This document shows positions 1 to 10,970 of a stretch of DNA of 64,000 nt, in pieces (the first letter of the stretch is position 1; the number at the start of each line of letters is the position of its first letter). The stretch comes from Typhlomys cinereus (taxonomy: Eukaryota; Chordata; Mammalia; Rodentia; Platacanthomyidae): the NCBI GenBank assembly GCA_023101885.1, contig JALPQD010000017.1:913428-977427 (forward strand), given 5' to 3'. Position numbers and translations under genes: made by a program. Below the pieces are notes generated by a model. That model worked only from the letters and a program-made list of their open reading frames with translations. It was not told the origin of the DNA and searched no databases.

Positions 1-1830
1 TGAGAAAGTTGATCTAAACAGGAACCTGCTGGGGCAAAACTTGTCTCATGAAGATTCTGTTATGTACAGATGCACAGTTGGTGCGTCGTGTCTCTGGAAA
101 ACACCCGCAGGGATTGTAAATCAGCTGGATTTGGGCGCCAACTTTGCCAAAACCATAGACTGACTTCTCGAGAGTCATTTTGCCTCCTGGGGCCTCCATT
201 TCCTTTCGTGTCCAATGAGGGTATTTGGACTCATCTCTGGGACTCAGAAGAGTGACTTGTCTTGTTCGCCTTTCCGACAGCTGTCTTCCCATGGGAAAAC
301 TCGATCAAACTGCTTTTACGTCCAGAAGAAGGCGAGGCCCCAACATCCTTCCTCCTGCCAGGAGAAGCCAGAAATAGACCAAAGGAAAAGAAGTAAAGAC
401 TCAAACACGGCTTCCATCACTTCCTGACCTAGGGTACAGTGAGATTCAGAACAACAGAATCTGAAAGGGGAGAGAAAGCAAGATAATGAACTTCATAATG
501 GAAATTCTATTTTTTCGTAATACTCATTCTTAGCTCTTCCTCACATTTTTGCTTAACGATAGCCACTCCATATTTTGAACCCAAAAGCAATCGAGAGTGA
601 CCACTACGTCAAGCCTATGCATGTGGTGGAAGGGACAGAAGGAGAAATGAAAGACTCCTTTCTGGTTCCCGATGGGTTGTGGAGGTTAATGGTGTGCAGG
701 CCTTTCCTCTGTCAGTCAGGTTCATTGCTACAGAACAACTGACACAACTGGTAATAAGTTGTTCTGGCAGTTTTCGTTAAGTCATTAAGCTTTATAACTG
801 AGGGTCCTGGGTTCTAATTGACCACCTGGCTGCCCTCACATCCTCTTGGTTACCTAGCTTGTCCTGGAGGCCCCCTGCAATCCCAACAAGACCACTTCGT
901 CAAGATAGTGAGATCGCTAGAACAAACCCATTGAAATCTTTCAGAGCATAATAATAAAAGTGACATAATAGTCACATTCCACTGGCTAGAAGCAATCACA
1001 GGTTCCATTTATACCTGAGGGGAGGGATTAAGGGCATGAATCCCAGAAGGTTAGGATGCTCACTGGGGTCCACTGAGGATCTGTCTGTCCTGTTTGAGCT
1101 CTGAGGATAAGCTACCCTAATGAGGTCCTCGCCTCAAACATGGGTGCCACATTGGAGCCAAGTCATGGACAGGCTCAAGGGCCAGTGTGGGGTTGTGGGA
1201 GTTTCCTCTGCTGTATGGAACACATTGGGGGTTGCTATGCAGAAGAACTGGAAAGTAACTGACCTGCATACACTTACAGCACCATGGGGAATCATTACAG
1301 AGGTGGTTTGGGATTAGACAATATGGGCCCGTGGGCAAAGGTTGGGGGAGGGAGGGCAGAAAGTGTGAAGCAGTCTCAGGGAGACCTCAGAAGGCAACAC
1401 AGAGCCCACTGGGCAAAGGAAAGACTCACTGATCCCTTAGCAAGCTGGAAAGGACAGGGGGAAGTTTCCAGCAATGGAGGCAGTGGGCAAGCAGGAACAC
1501 AGCAGAGAAAGGAAATGACCCACCTAGGTCAATAAGGACCCCACAGGGCCCCAACACCTCCAGGGCCATCTCACAGGGACAGAGTAAACTCTCCCACCCA
1601 CCATCTTGAGAGGGAAGATTCTGGAAACCTGAGCATTTACCTGGAAAGGGTTGTTTTCAAACACAAGGAGATTGGCATATTGTTAATTGGCTCATTCAAA
1701 GTTCACGTTTGTTTCCTTGCTACCCCAAGGCTGCAGAATCTTGGGGAAATTTCAATCAGTTATAGAGAAATAAAGGAAGTACATTTTCTTTGCACGATTG
1801 GATTGTGTGAGTAAATCTGTAATCTCCCTA
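1..1830. other. Unique non-coding sequence, no gene seen
   Basis: Mixed-composition sequence without a recognisable gene. Open frames here are short (under 95 codons) and show no domain, signal peptide or biased composition. A stretch near 175-240 faintly resembles the 3' half of a MIR element, too weakly to call. No CpG cluster or simple repeat is present. Confidence 0.5.
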
Positions 1831-2045
1831 CACCTGCTATGTAACAGACACTAGAAACATTTGTTTTCATAGAATTCTTCCCTGGTCCTGTGAGGTAAGT
1901 GTTATTATATTCCCATTTCACAAATGAAGTTAAAACTCTGAGAGGTTAAGTAATTTGTGCAAGGTCACACAGCTGCTATGTGGGGAAGTTCGTATGGAAC
2001 TCAGAACTGTCTGACTCTCCCACATGCATTGTCAGTCACTGTACC
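1831..2045 (-). mobile_element. MIR SINE fossil (reverse orientation)
   Basis: The segment reads as the reverse complement of the MIR core and 3' part. It has the pattern of a CCCATTT run, a GAGAGGTTAAGTAA block and then AGGTCACACAGCT, in the right order and spacing. MIR is a tRNA-derived SINE that was active before the placental radiation, so a diverged copy is expected. The gagGTTAAG and caaGGTCACACAGCT blocks make the call secure; the edges are uncertain. Confidence 0.9.
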
Positions 2046-2521
2046 TCAAATCTCGGCGATTCATTGGTTGCAACTGCTTTCACAACCATTTTAAGTAGGT
2101 GGGAGAAGCTCTCTCACATTCCTCCCCTCCTCTGGCTCAGTCTCCTCTAAATAAGTCCCCAGAGGCTCCTGCATTCTCCCAAAAGCACACAGGAAGAGAA
2201 ACTGTGGAAGATGCTTTTGTGATTTCGAACTAGAAATGACACACGTCACTTCTGCCAGCAACTACTGGCCAACGCTCAGTGACATGATGCCACCTACCTG
2301 CAAAGGTGTCTAAAAGACAAAAAGAATGGAATGTAATGGACATGTAGCTCCTTATCACAACCCCATGTGTTCATAACCTAAAGATGTAACGTTACCTCTC
2401 CCATCTCCCTTCTCCCTTATTCCAGAGATGTCAAGTTTTCCTTTCATTAAATATGGAGATCAACTTTTTTAAAAAATAGGCAAATAATAAAATAGTGAAA
2501 AAATTTATGTAGCCAGTTTTT
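2046..2521. other. Unique non-coding sequence
   Basis: Repeat-poor sequence with a pyrimidine-rich patch near 2395-2425 and an AT-rich patch near 2455-2510. No open frame, RNA gene or known repeat was recognised. Confidence 0.4.
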
Positions 2522-2561
2522 CTGGTTACTCCTCTATTTCTGTGATAAAATTCTCTGACCC

Positions 2562-2791
2562 TAGGGCTGGAGAGAAGGCTCAGGAGTTATGACTGTTTTG
2601 CAAGTAGACGGTCCTGAGTTCAGACCCCAAGTCCTACCTAAAAAGCCAGGCAGAACTAGCAAGAGCCTATATTTTTGTACTTCCAGCTCTGATGGGCAGA
2701 GTCTGGGAAATCCCAGAGTGAAGCAAGGAGGTAGAGGCAATCCAGAATGATTCTCAAAGTCACCCTTGGTCCTCCACAGAGACATACAGTG

Positions 2792-2861
<70 letters not shown>

Positions 2862-2896
2862 AATAAAATAAAATAAAATAAAATATTTAAAAAATA
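2562..2896 (+). mobile_element. tRNA-derived SINE with (TC)n(AC)n tail
   Basis: The head GGGCTGGAGAGAAGGCTCAG resembles a pol III A box and GGTCCTGAGTTCAGACC a B box. A body of about 200 bp follows, then a (TC)n tract (about 2795-2844), (AC)n and AAATA repeats. A direct repeat CTCTGACCC lies on both sides (2553-2561 and 2897-2905), as expected of an L1-mediated SINE insertion. It sits inside a reversed LTR. Confidence 0.88.
2795..2884. repeat. Microsatellite (TC)n-(AC)n-(AAATA)n
   Basis: About 50 bp of TC dinucleotides, then AC dinucleotides and four AAATA-type units. It is the expanded tail of the SINE. Open frames here encode only repeated Arg-Glu or Val-Cys and are not genes. Confidence 0.95.
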
Positions 2897-3214
2897 CTCT
2901 GACCCAAGCAACTCAATGGAGAAAGGGTGTATATTTAGGTTTATGGTTCCAGAAGGGATAGAGTCCATCAAGGCAGGGAATACATGGTGACAGACAAAAG
3001 TTGGCAAGAGGAACTGGAAGGTAGCTGTTACCTCACTATCCCACCCAAGAAGTAGAGAGAGAGAGAAGGCAGAGTTATGAAGGGAACTTCAGGCAACACC
3101 CTTCATCTCCCCCTAAAGGTTGGTTGCATGAACGGTCCAAACAGCAGCAGCAGCTGGTAGCCAAGCTTCAAACATGTGACCCTATGGGAGACGTTCCACA
3201 TTCACACCGGGTCA

Positions 3215-3913
3215 CCAGTACAGTTTAGGTTTGGCTTCATGGTAGTCTGCAAACTGCCATCAGTCACCGATGATCTGTTTTTGTTTCATCCAGAGGAAAT
3301 AAACAGCTGAGTTCCATCTAGCTTCTCCTCTGAGTTGATTATAGGAAGAAAGCCAACTATGACTGGCTGTAGCTCCCCAGTTGAAAGCATAGAATGGCCT
3401 ATCTTTGTGATGTCTCTATAGCTTCGAGGCTGAAAGAAAAATGCAAGACAAAAAGACCTCATAATCTAGCTTGGAGAGACCCTATTAACCTGGGCTTAGA
3501 CCATTCAGAAAGCCAACGACAAAAATAAAACTTAAAAGAGAAGTTCCTGTATCATACTGTAGTTCTTTTTCTCAGGTTTGTGAGCACAGATGAGCAGTTG
3601 CTGATCTGACCCAACTGTATGTTTCTTTCCATGGTAACTATAGGAAGATGAGCTTTGAAGATGATACTTCGCGACTTTTGTTTTAAACCCTGAGGTCTTA
3701 CAGCACTGCTCCAAATGATAGAGAAATAAGGTACCATTTCACTTGGGAATGGACGCCATGCGCATCAGATTTAGGCTGGGTTGAGGAATGAACCGGTGGA
3801 TTTCCTGGTGTCCTTCAGAGTACTGATGGGGGAGCTGTAGAGACCTCATGGAAGTAGAGCAGAGAGCACAGGAGTCACACTGGCCCCAGCCTCTAATTCA
3901 ATGTCATCGCTCT
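3215..3913. other. Unique non-coding sequence
   Basis: No known repeat or gene recognised. The open frames on the minus strand (3532-3737) are short, overlap each other in different frames and show no domain. Confidence 0.4.
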
Positions 3914-4330
3914 TGTAGCTTGTCTGCTTGTCACTGCAAGTACACGACCAAACAACGTAGGGAACTGGGAGTTTTATTCTTACGATTCTGGTTCGGTTCG
4001 TAGTCCAGCTTGACAGGAGAGGTCATCCAAGGACAAGAGCTAACGGAAGTGGATACGACACGGCCACAGGAACTGTGGAAAGAGGGGCAAACTTTCTCAC
4101 TTCCAGAACGCCTGCATGCCATGCTGCTCAAGTCTGCCAAACTGCTGAACCGGTTCTCCCCATCTTATCCATAGGCTCAGGAAATGCTCCCACTTGTCAT
4201 GGGCTGGGCCTTCCAAGGTCAATTAGCTAATCTCCTGCAGGTTTGCGCAGGGCTCTCTCTACTAATGCTTCGCAGGTGAGCCTAGAACTCAGCCTCCAGG
4301 TGTCAAGAGTTGTCAAGTTGACAGTTGTTT
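3914..4330 (-). mobile_element. Solo LTR, family A, reverse
   Basis: This is a diverged reverse copy of the 420 bp element that is intact at 36466-36885. Shared landmarks in order are TAGTCCAGCTTGACAGGAGAG, TGGGCTGGGCCTTCC, AATCTCCTGCAGGTTTG and TGTCAAGTTGACA. The intact copy starts TG, ends CA and is flanked by a 5 bp duplication, so I treat the family as ERV LTRs. The name in repeat databases is unknown to me. Confidence 0.75.
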
Positions 4331-4694
4331 CTCTCTAGCACAGAGGCTCAGTCTGGATCTCTCTTAACATCTATATTAGGCGATTACATCAAATCTGAGA
4401 AAGGATGTTAGACATTGGTAAGCTGCTGCAGTAAACCAAGGGATTTGCTTAGGCACTGTAAGTAATCTATTTCTGCCTGAGAAAGAAATAATCTAGCAGG
4501 AATGGTGGTCGACTCCAAATCTGTCTGCCTCAAAGTCAATTAGGAGAGTAGAAAAAGCCTGGACTTCAGACAGACAGATGTCAGACCAGACACAAATCGC
4601 ATTAGATATGCAGAACCGAGCTACAAAATAGGGAAGATCACATGTTTAAAGGAAAGATAACGCAGTGTATTATTTAAAAATATGGCGATGGATC
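4331..4694. other. Unique non-coding sequence
   Basis: No gene or confident repeat. Short open frames only. Confidence 0.35.
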
Positions 4695-4885
4695 CTGGGC
4701 TGTCTAACACAAGGTTGGGCCACTTACTATTTGAGGGGCAAGCCAGTGAACCTCAGTGAGCCTCAGCCTCGCAACTGGAAAATGGATTTTGTCATACTAC
4801 TCCCTCATAGGCATAAACCAATCAATGCCTGTAAGCATTTAGCATGGGGCTCCATGTGTGGTCAGTGTATCATTGTTAAAAATAA
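4695..4885 (+). mobile_element. MIR SINE fossil
   Basis: The segment follows the MIR consensus in order: GCCACTTACTATTTGAGG (consensus gccacttactagctgtg), CCTCAGTGAGCCTCAG, GGAAAATGGATTTTGTCA and GCATTTAGCATGGGGC. Divergence is high, as expected for MIR. The open frame spanning it (4665-4934) is accidental. Confidence 0.8.
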
Positions 4886-6270
4886 TAATAAAGTCCCAAG
4901 TATAGATCTAGACACACAAAAGACCATTAAATAGTTATAACTTGTATACAAATCTCTGAGTGAAAAAAATAAAGAGATGAATTTTCTGAAAGTGCTAATG
5001 ATAAGTAGAAAAAATGCATCCAGAAACAAGTAAAGAGAGAATACATACTGTTCAAAAGCAGAACCAACTTCCTGCTAGTGTAGCATTACCAGGCACTTAC
5101 AGGGAGAAAAAGCATAATATCCTCTGTTTTCTCTAGACCCTTAAGATTACATATATATAATTCCTATATTACATGTGATGTTATATACAAGTATATTTCA
5201 TATGTAAATTATTCTCAAATATGTTTTATATATATATGATTCATTTTACTTTATAAGCATTGCTATGGGTTATTTCTGTTAGCCTCAGAATCTAGAATCT
5301 CGAAGGGGGAAGGGGGCGTTGTCTTCAGACAAAGGCCAAGAAAGTGCGTAAGAGACAATCCAGCGGAGGCTGGATTGTTGTCTCCAGCGAAGGGAACCGT
5401 CCAGTCCAGAAAAGACCAAAGAGGCAGAGATACAAAGAGAGCTGAGAAAAGAAAGTGTTAGCCCAAAAGGAGGCTGGTCTCCGGCAGGCTGCTGATTTTT
5501 TCAATCAGACTTCCACATATCGTTTAACAGGCAAGTGTGTGGTGCCTGGGTATGCAAGACTTTGCACTAAATAAAGATAAAGAGAACTGTCTGTAGGCAT
5601 ATCCTGCTAGGAGCACCTGGGATCCAATATCAGCAGAGGATCTTTTTTTCCTAGGCAGTCCCTCCCCCACAACATCTTCACGTGATATCTTTGCAATCTC
5701 GTGTTTTATCTTCAGAATCTAAAAGCCAATTCCCTCAAATTATCCATTAGAGGCAGAAGAAGAGGGGAAAAAATCACCCTCCAGTAACTTTTAAAATCCA
5801 AACTGATTAATTTCTCAAATAAATAATTTAAAACTTAGACATGAAATCATTTGGAAAAGAGCTCCAACTTCAAGTAATTTCATTCTACGGTTTTTGAATC
5901 CATGCGATGGATTGCATGAAACCAGCGTTTCTCCGGTCTGCAAGATGTGGTCCACGGGGAGCGAACCAGGGAGAGAACGGGGCTTCAGGGCAGGATTCCC
6001 CTCCAATTCTGAAGAGGAGAGGGCAGGGAGGGAAAAGTCTCGCCACTCCCCTGAATGGAGATAAACTCCCCTTCTGGATGGAGGACAGGGCTTGAGACGT
6101 TCAATCTAGAGATTTCTTCAGAGATCAGAGGGCTATCTATCCAGACACTGGCCACTTTAGGCTGCCTCCCCAAGCTGCCGCTCATGATAAATCATACCAT
6201 GTCAGATGTCAAGATCATTTTATAGGAGCTGTTACTGACAATGTCGGTCCCAGGAAGTCACGCACACATG
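4886..6270. other. Unique sequence with AT-rich block
   Basis: Contains an AT-rich block at about 5140-5275 (tandem TATA/ATAT runs), discussed as a possible ancient duplicate of 6990-7180. The remainder is mixed sequence with short overlapping open frames on both strands near 5815-6185, none with a recognisable domain. Confidence 0.4.
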
Positions 6271-6370
6271 TGAAGAAGTGAGTTCTGATCCCGATTCCAC
6301 CATTTACCAGCTGTATGTATTGACTTGCCTCTGCGCTCATTCGACTAACTTACGACCTTGCTATTATTAC
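6271..6370 (+). mobile_element. Probable MIR fragment
   Basis: The run GAGTTCTGATCCCGATTCCACCATTTACCAGCTGTATG resembles the MIR core (ttcgaatcccggctctgccacttactagctgtgtg). Only about 80-100 bp is recognisable, so confidence is moderate. Confidence 0.6.
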
Positions 6371-8236
6371 CCTCTGCTTTGTCTAAAACTGTAGTCAGCC
6401 CCTATCATTTTTTTTTAAATTTATATAATGTTATTTTATTTTGGGGTTGCTGAAGGATGGGGATAGGATTAGAGATGTTGAATATATGACGTGTATGTAG
6501 AAGAGTAAGCAGAGTCCTTTGCTTGGCTGCACTCAAATGTGGGCTTTGGTTCTGTGAGCTCACCGAATCCATCTGTAGCAAGAATCCTAAGACATTTTAT
6601 CCCCACCTCTGCCCTCTGAACACCCCGGCCTGGCTAACAGTGAGCCTCTCAAGTTGGTTTGGTTAGACACCCCCACCTCTAATGCTCCCATTAGTCAATT
6701 TCTACCAAATAAGCGACTCTACCAGCTTCTGTTCTAAATCCCCGCTTATCCTGCCTGAAGGTAGCATTAACTGCCCCCTCTCTATCATGATAACCCTCAC
6801 ACCCACCATGGTTCAGGAACGAAGTCTGTCTAAACGTCATTAACTGTGTCAGAATTTTATTTAACATGTTGATGAAGATGAAATGCTTGACCTAATCTGG
6901 AGGTAGAATTTAGTAATACATTTAGATACCTCTCTCTCTTTCTCATTATTGCTGTTAGCCAAAGATCATGGATTGTCTAGAGAAGTGCCATTATACTTCT
7001 TAAGCTTTCTTTATTCTCTCTAGGTCCTTCTGAGTTTATATGTGTATAGATAATGGATCATGTGTATATAAGTATGAGTTTTATATAAATTATTTTCATA
7101 CATATGAGCACAATTTATATACACTGTTATGGTTTTGTTTTTCTTTAATCCTCAGAATCAAGAATACACCAGACTTGGTCTGAAGTTTCAGTTGTGAGCG
7201 TTACTAACGTTCCAAAGGCATCCGTGAGGAGCGAGTGAATCCGTACATGTAGGGCAGTCTACATAGCCTCCCTTCTCATTAAGCTCAGCATGGTTAGCAT
7301 ACCAAGCTTGTCTCGGCTTCAGAATTCTGTCTTCTTAACTAGGCTCTGGCCAAGATCCCTGTCATTTTTAGCACCTCTGTGCCCTTTGCCACTTCTCAGA
7401 TGCAAAGACTGAGTCACCTTTCACAAACAACCAAGGCGATGTTTTCCCAGAGCCTCGCCCTCCTAACTAGACCCCAAATACTTGATCCTGTTTTAATTTC
7501 CAGACCTACTGAAGGCCCAGTTGAATGTTCGCTGGAATGTTAATTATGGGAAATTCCAGGATCCGTGGCTTAGAGACAAGTTCTCAATTACTCTGTTCCC
7601 TGGCATTGAGCTCTCTCTCTCGCCCGGCCTTCAGAACACCAACTTACTTTCCAAAGCCCATGAAACCAAAGCCAGATGGCCGTGTGGCCTGGACCTGCTC
7701 CCTGGGGCCGCTCCACCCTGCCAGCACCCTGACCCTGGGTCTCCTTCCCACCCCCACAAGGTCTCAAAGGTGGCTCCCAAGAAAGTCTTCCTTTATGTGA
7801 CTCCAGAAACACATTCGGGATCTCTTGCTGGGCCCGAGCCACTACTAACTAGGAAGCACTACAGGTTCACTCGTTCCTCGCAGATGAATCACGTCCACGG
7901 AGTCCAAAGAAGCCATTTCTTCACCCAATTCTTTGCCGTGGCTTGGCTCCCTGGCAACTTGCTGACTGCCAGGGATGCTTCCCGGAGGATGCTCGTTTGA
8001 TCCTCTTCCACAGGGAGCCCTCAAAGGGAATCACAGAACCCGGAGTCCCTCAAGGAGGCTGTGCCCATGGGGACCCCAGTTCGCCTGCTCAGCCCCCTGT
8101 GTTCCTAACAGGTTTTCAGGACTCTTTCAAAAGCTAGACTTGGTCCACACTGGGAGGTGCTAAATGCGTGCTCAGAGATGGAGGCTTGGGGATGCACAGC
8201 TGAGTGAGGGAAAAAAGGTCTAGAGAGGCCTCATGG
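6371..8236. other. Unique non-coding sequence, AT-rich then GC-richer
   Basis: 6400-7180 is AT-rich with a TATA/ATAT patch at 7040-7130. 7200-8200 is GC-richer. A 159-codon open frame (7521-8000, plus strand) shows no domain, is Pro/His rich in the middle and has overlapping frames on both strands. I do not call it a gene. Confidence 0.4.
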
Positions 8237-8467
8237 TAAGAAGCTTGGGAGATGACCCAGGAGTGAAGAGCTTGCCGTGGAGGCATGAGACTCTGAAGAG
8301 TCAGGCGGCTGGTACAGTATAAACTTAGCCTTGGGGTGAGGACAGACAGATCCAGGGGTGAGGTCCAACTATAGTGAGAGACCCTGTCTCAAAAAATAAG
8401 ATAGAGAGCAACAGAGGAAGACGCCCACCATCCACCTCTGGCTTCTACATGCAACACACACGCACAC
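8237..8467 (+). mobile_element. tRNA/B1-type SINE, diverged
   Basis: The head GCTTGGGAGATGACCCAGGAG resembles the tRNA-SINE A-box region. Further on, GAGAGACCCTGTCTCAAAAAA is a B1-like end. A CA-rich tail (ACACACACGCACAC) follows and is broken by the LTR at 8468. Probably a composite SINE; the family is uncertain. Confidence 0.6.
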
Positions 8468-8880
8468 TGTTGCAGTTCATCTGCATGTAGCTGATAAAAT
8501 CACCATCAAACGGCTTAAGGGAACAAAAGGTTCATTCTCTTGCGATAGTCCGGTTATATTATAGTTCTTAGTCCAGCTTGATGGGAGAGTTCACACCAAT
8601 ATCAGGTCTGAGGAAACTGACCACACTATCTTCACATAATGGCTGAGAGAGGGAAGACCCTTACTTGCCAGACCAGCATGTCTGGCCAAGTGGGCCAGTT
8701 TCCTCAACCGGCTCTCAGTATTTTATTCATCTGTTCAGGGCCTAGTCCCACCCACCATGGGCTGGGCCTTCCCCATCGGCTAGACAATCTCCTGCAGGTT
8801 TGCTCTGGGCTTAACTCAACCACTAATTATCCACAAATGTGTCCAGAGCTCGAACTTTTAACCATCAAGTTGACACCTCT
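8468..8880 (-). mobile_element. Solo LTR, family A, reverse
   Basis: Begins TGTTGCAGTTCATCTGCATG and ends with CCATCAAGTTGACACC. Internal landmarks are shared with the intact copy at 36466-36885: CTTAAGGGAACAA, TAGTCCAGCTTGATGGGAGAG, GCCAGACCAGCATGTCTGGCC, AATCTCCTGCAGGTTTGC and ACTAATTATCCACAAATGTG. It appears to have inserted into the CA-rich tail of the SINE just upstream, since GT/CA repeats lie on both sides. Confidence 0.82.
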
Positions 8881-8881
8881 A

Positions 8882-8911
<30 letters not shown>
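8881..8911. repeat. Short (GT)n(GA)n microsatellite
   Basis: A TGTGTGTGTG run followed by GAGAGAGAGAGAGA, directly after the LTR edge. Probably part of a broken SINE tail. Confidence 0.85.
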
Positions 8912-8912
<1 letters not shown>

Positions 8913-9243
8913 TACATCCTTCTAATAGAAGATAGGACTGAAAGGTCTCTAGCCATTTCAACCCTTTGCTAATATTCTTCCAGAAAATGGACTTCATATG
9001 TCCCGAACCTAATCTTGCAGAGTAGGACTGTTTTGAAGATCAGAGACACTAAACGATGATGGTGGGGTAGACGTGGGGTGATGTGTGGGTCAGAGTATCC
9101 TCAGTTCTTTCTAGGGAAGAGAGGATAAGGAGGCAGATGGATGTGCGGCTCTTGTTTCTGAATGAACCGAGTGGATTGTGCCTTAAAAGTCCCCAGGACT
9201 CTGCCTTATCGCCATCAGTACCGGACTCTTGGCGGCTGAGCGT

Positions 9244-9335
9244 CCTCTCCCTTTCCTTTTCCTCCTCCTCCTCTTTCTCCTCCTTCTTCCTTTTGCTCCT
9301 CTTCTTCCTTCTCCTCCTTTTTCTCCTCCTTTTTG
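9244..9335. repeat. Polypyrimidine tract (CTCCTT)n-like
   Basis: About 90 bp made almost only of C and T on the plus strand, with CTCCTC and CTTCTT units. It gives Ser/Leu/Phe-rich open frames on the plus strand and Lys/Arg/Glu-rich ones on the minus strand, neither of which is a gene. It abuts the reversed B1 element and may be its grown tail. Confidence 0.92.
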
Positions 9336-9555
9336 AGAAAGGGTCACATGTAACCCATTCTAGCGTCAAACTCACTCTTCAGCCAGGGATGGAGGATGAC
9401 CTCGGCCTTCTGTGGCCCCGGCCGCCACCCTCAAGGGCTGGAATTATAGGCACAAGCCCGCGCTCCCAGCTTATACATTGTGCAGTGCTGGGGGTCAAAG
9501 CAAGGCTGGGGCGGCGAGACACAGCGCATAACCAACACAGCGATCTCCCCGGCTT
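9336..9555 (-). mobile_element. B1-type SINE with ID-like part, reverse
   Basis: Reads as reversed B1: TTTTGAGAAAGGGTCACATG (consensus tttgagacagggtctcatg), then a GGATGACCTCGGCCTTCTG block and GGGCTGGAATTATAGGCACA. A reversed ID-like stretch follows (GTGCAGTGCTGGGGGTCAAA). This B1-ID composite type is known from rodents. Diverged and inactive. Confidence 0.82.
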
Positions 9556-10796
9556 GAATCCTGGCTTCGGGCTTTTAGGGTACCCTCATTTTCTGCAGAA
9601 TTAAAAAGAAAAGGAAGGCCTCAGTGGTCAGAGGGCCTTCTTTAGGTCTGGCCAGGACAGAACACAAAGACAGAACGACTCTCCGACGCCTGTCTGGCTT
9701 CTCCCCGGTCCAGATCACCAAGCCGCTCTGCACAAAGCCAGCGTCCCGGGTCTGGGATGCACGGGCATGTCTCCCTTCCTCCTGCAAGGCAGGAGTCACC
9801 TTGATGAGGGAAAACAAATTTTGCTAGGACACCAGCCAGAGTCTTGGAAACCTTCATTTTTTCCCCCTCTCCAAGTATTCAACTCCCCAAGAGTCGAGCA
9901 ATCTGCCTAGTGTAGCAGAAAACCATGTCCATTTTTATTGGGAGCCATTTACTACGTATTAGCAGCATGCCAAACACTGCTCCTGGTCCCCCAGAGCCTC
10001 CCTCCCCACTTTGGACTGATTTATGCTGAAACAATTACACACCCTGGAGCTTCCCTCCTGGAGTCAGTGTGGCGGGGATCACCCCCAGGGACCACGCAGG
10101 AAGTGGAAGTGTCTCGGCATGTTTTTGTGGCATCTTTCTGGGGAGGTACCTCGGGCTGATTCCAAGGCAGACTGACTTTGCATTAGGTTTGCATACCAGG
10201 GATCAGGATTGGGGGGGTCCTCTACACAGGAGAAGAGGGGCAGGTAGAATCCTCAACACCAAAGTTAACTGTAGTTTATCTCCCATACAGGATGCTCATG
10301 GGTCTTCTTGGAGGACACATGACTACAGCCCTCAATGCCACAGCACTAAAGAGGAGACCACTCTAGTTAGCCCCCAACTGACTTCAGTATTGGACAGTTA
10401 TGCCACCGATCTACTTTCCTTACTACTGTAGCAATCAGGTATATATTTTTATTTGGAATATATATGGTTAGTTCACATGACCACATACAGCTATGCTAAA
10501 ATCTAACAGCAGAAGAAATACAAAGAGCCCATCCCAGCCACAGGACATATTCCCATTAGTGAAGCAAACCAAAGTTCAAACTAAAAACTAAGTTGTGTGT
10601 AAACACCCTAAGATTATAATTAGACTGATTATCTCTCCTCTTAATATCCAGTATCCTAGTATTGAGTTATAAAATATAACAAAAAAGAAAGCTGATTTCT
10701 TGGATGAAGTTCAATACAAGACATTAAGTACAAATGTTTTCAAATAATGATGTTTTAATGGACAAAATAGGTTAAATACTATCAACAACAACAAAA
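9556..10796. other. Unique non-coding sequence
   Basis: No confident gene. 9930-10040 weakly resembles a reversed MIR or L2 end (a CATTTACTACGTATTAGCAGCATGCC pattern). AT-rich patches occur at 10435-10480 and 10600-10790. Open frames up to 120 codons (10069-10431) show no domain. Confidence 0.4.
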
Positions 10797-10889
10797 AAAT
10801 CCAAACTAGGCATGGAGCACACAGTTGTAATCCCGGAGACTGAAGCAGGAGGATGGTGAGTTCAAAACCAGCCTGTGCTAAATTGTACG

Positions 10890-10894
<5 letters not shown>
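10797..10894 (+). mobile_element. B1 SINE
   Basis: Forward B1 monomer: AACTAGGCATGGAGCACACA, TTGTAATCCCGGAGACTGAAGC, AGGAGGATGGTGAGTTCAAAAC, CAGCCTGTGCTA and CCCTGTCTC. The A-rich end is replaced by a large (CT)n(AC)n tract. Confidence 0.88.

Positions 10895-10968
<74 letters not shown>
10895..10968. repeat. Microsatellite (TC)n(AC)n
   Basis: About 46 bp of TC repeats followed by about 27 bp of AC repeats at the 3' end of a B1 SINE. The open frames through it (Leu-Ser and Thr-His repeats) are not genes. Confidence 0.96.

Positions 10969-10970
<2 letters not shown>

Larger units (their letters stand above)
2522..3214 (-). mobile_element. MaLR-type LTR, reverse, split by a SINE
   Basis: 2522-2561 and 2897-3214 together read as one reversed LTR of the MaLR-type family seen elsewhere in the window. 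The first part matches the reverse complement of the 3' end of the LTR at 41943-42317 (tail ctcctctaTTTCTG then ctctGACCC). The second continues with ACTCTGACCCAAGCAACT and ends with the reversed 5' motif (CAAACATGTGACCCTATGGG). The SINE at 2562-2896 interrupts it. It is diverged and certainly inactive. Confidence 0.75.

Noticed and set aside
175..245. Possible MIR fragment near the window start
   Set aside because: Only a weak CCTCCATTTCC-like word match; too short and diverged to annotate.
2562..2700. Functional tRNA genes at SINE heads
   Set aside because: A and B box-like motifs are present, but no cloverleaf with paired stems and CCA-proximal end is seen. They belong to SINE copies.
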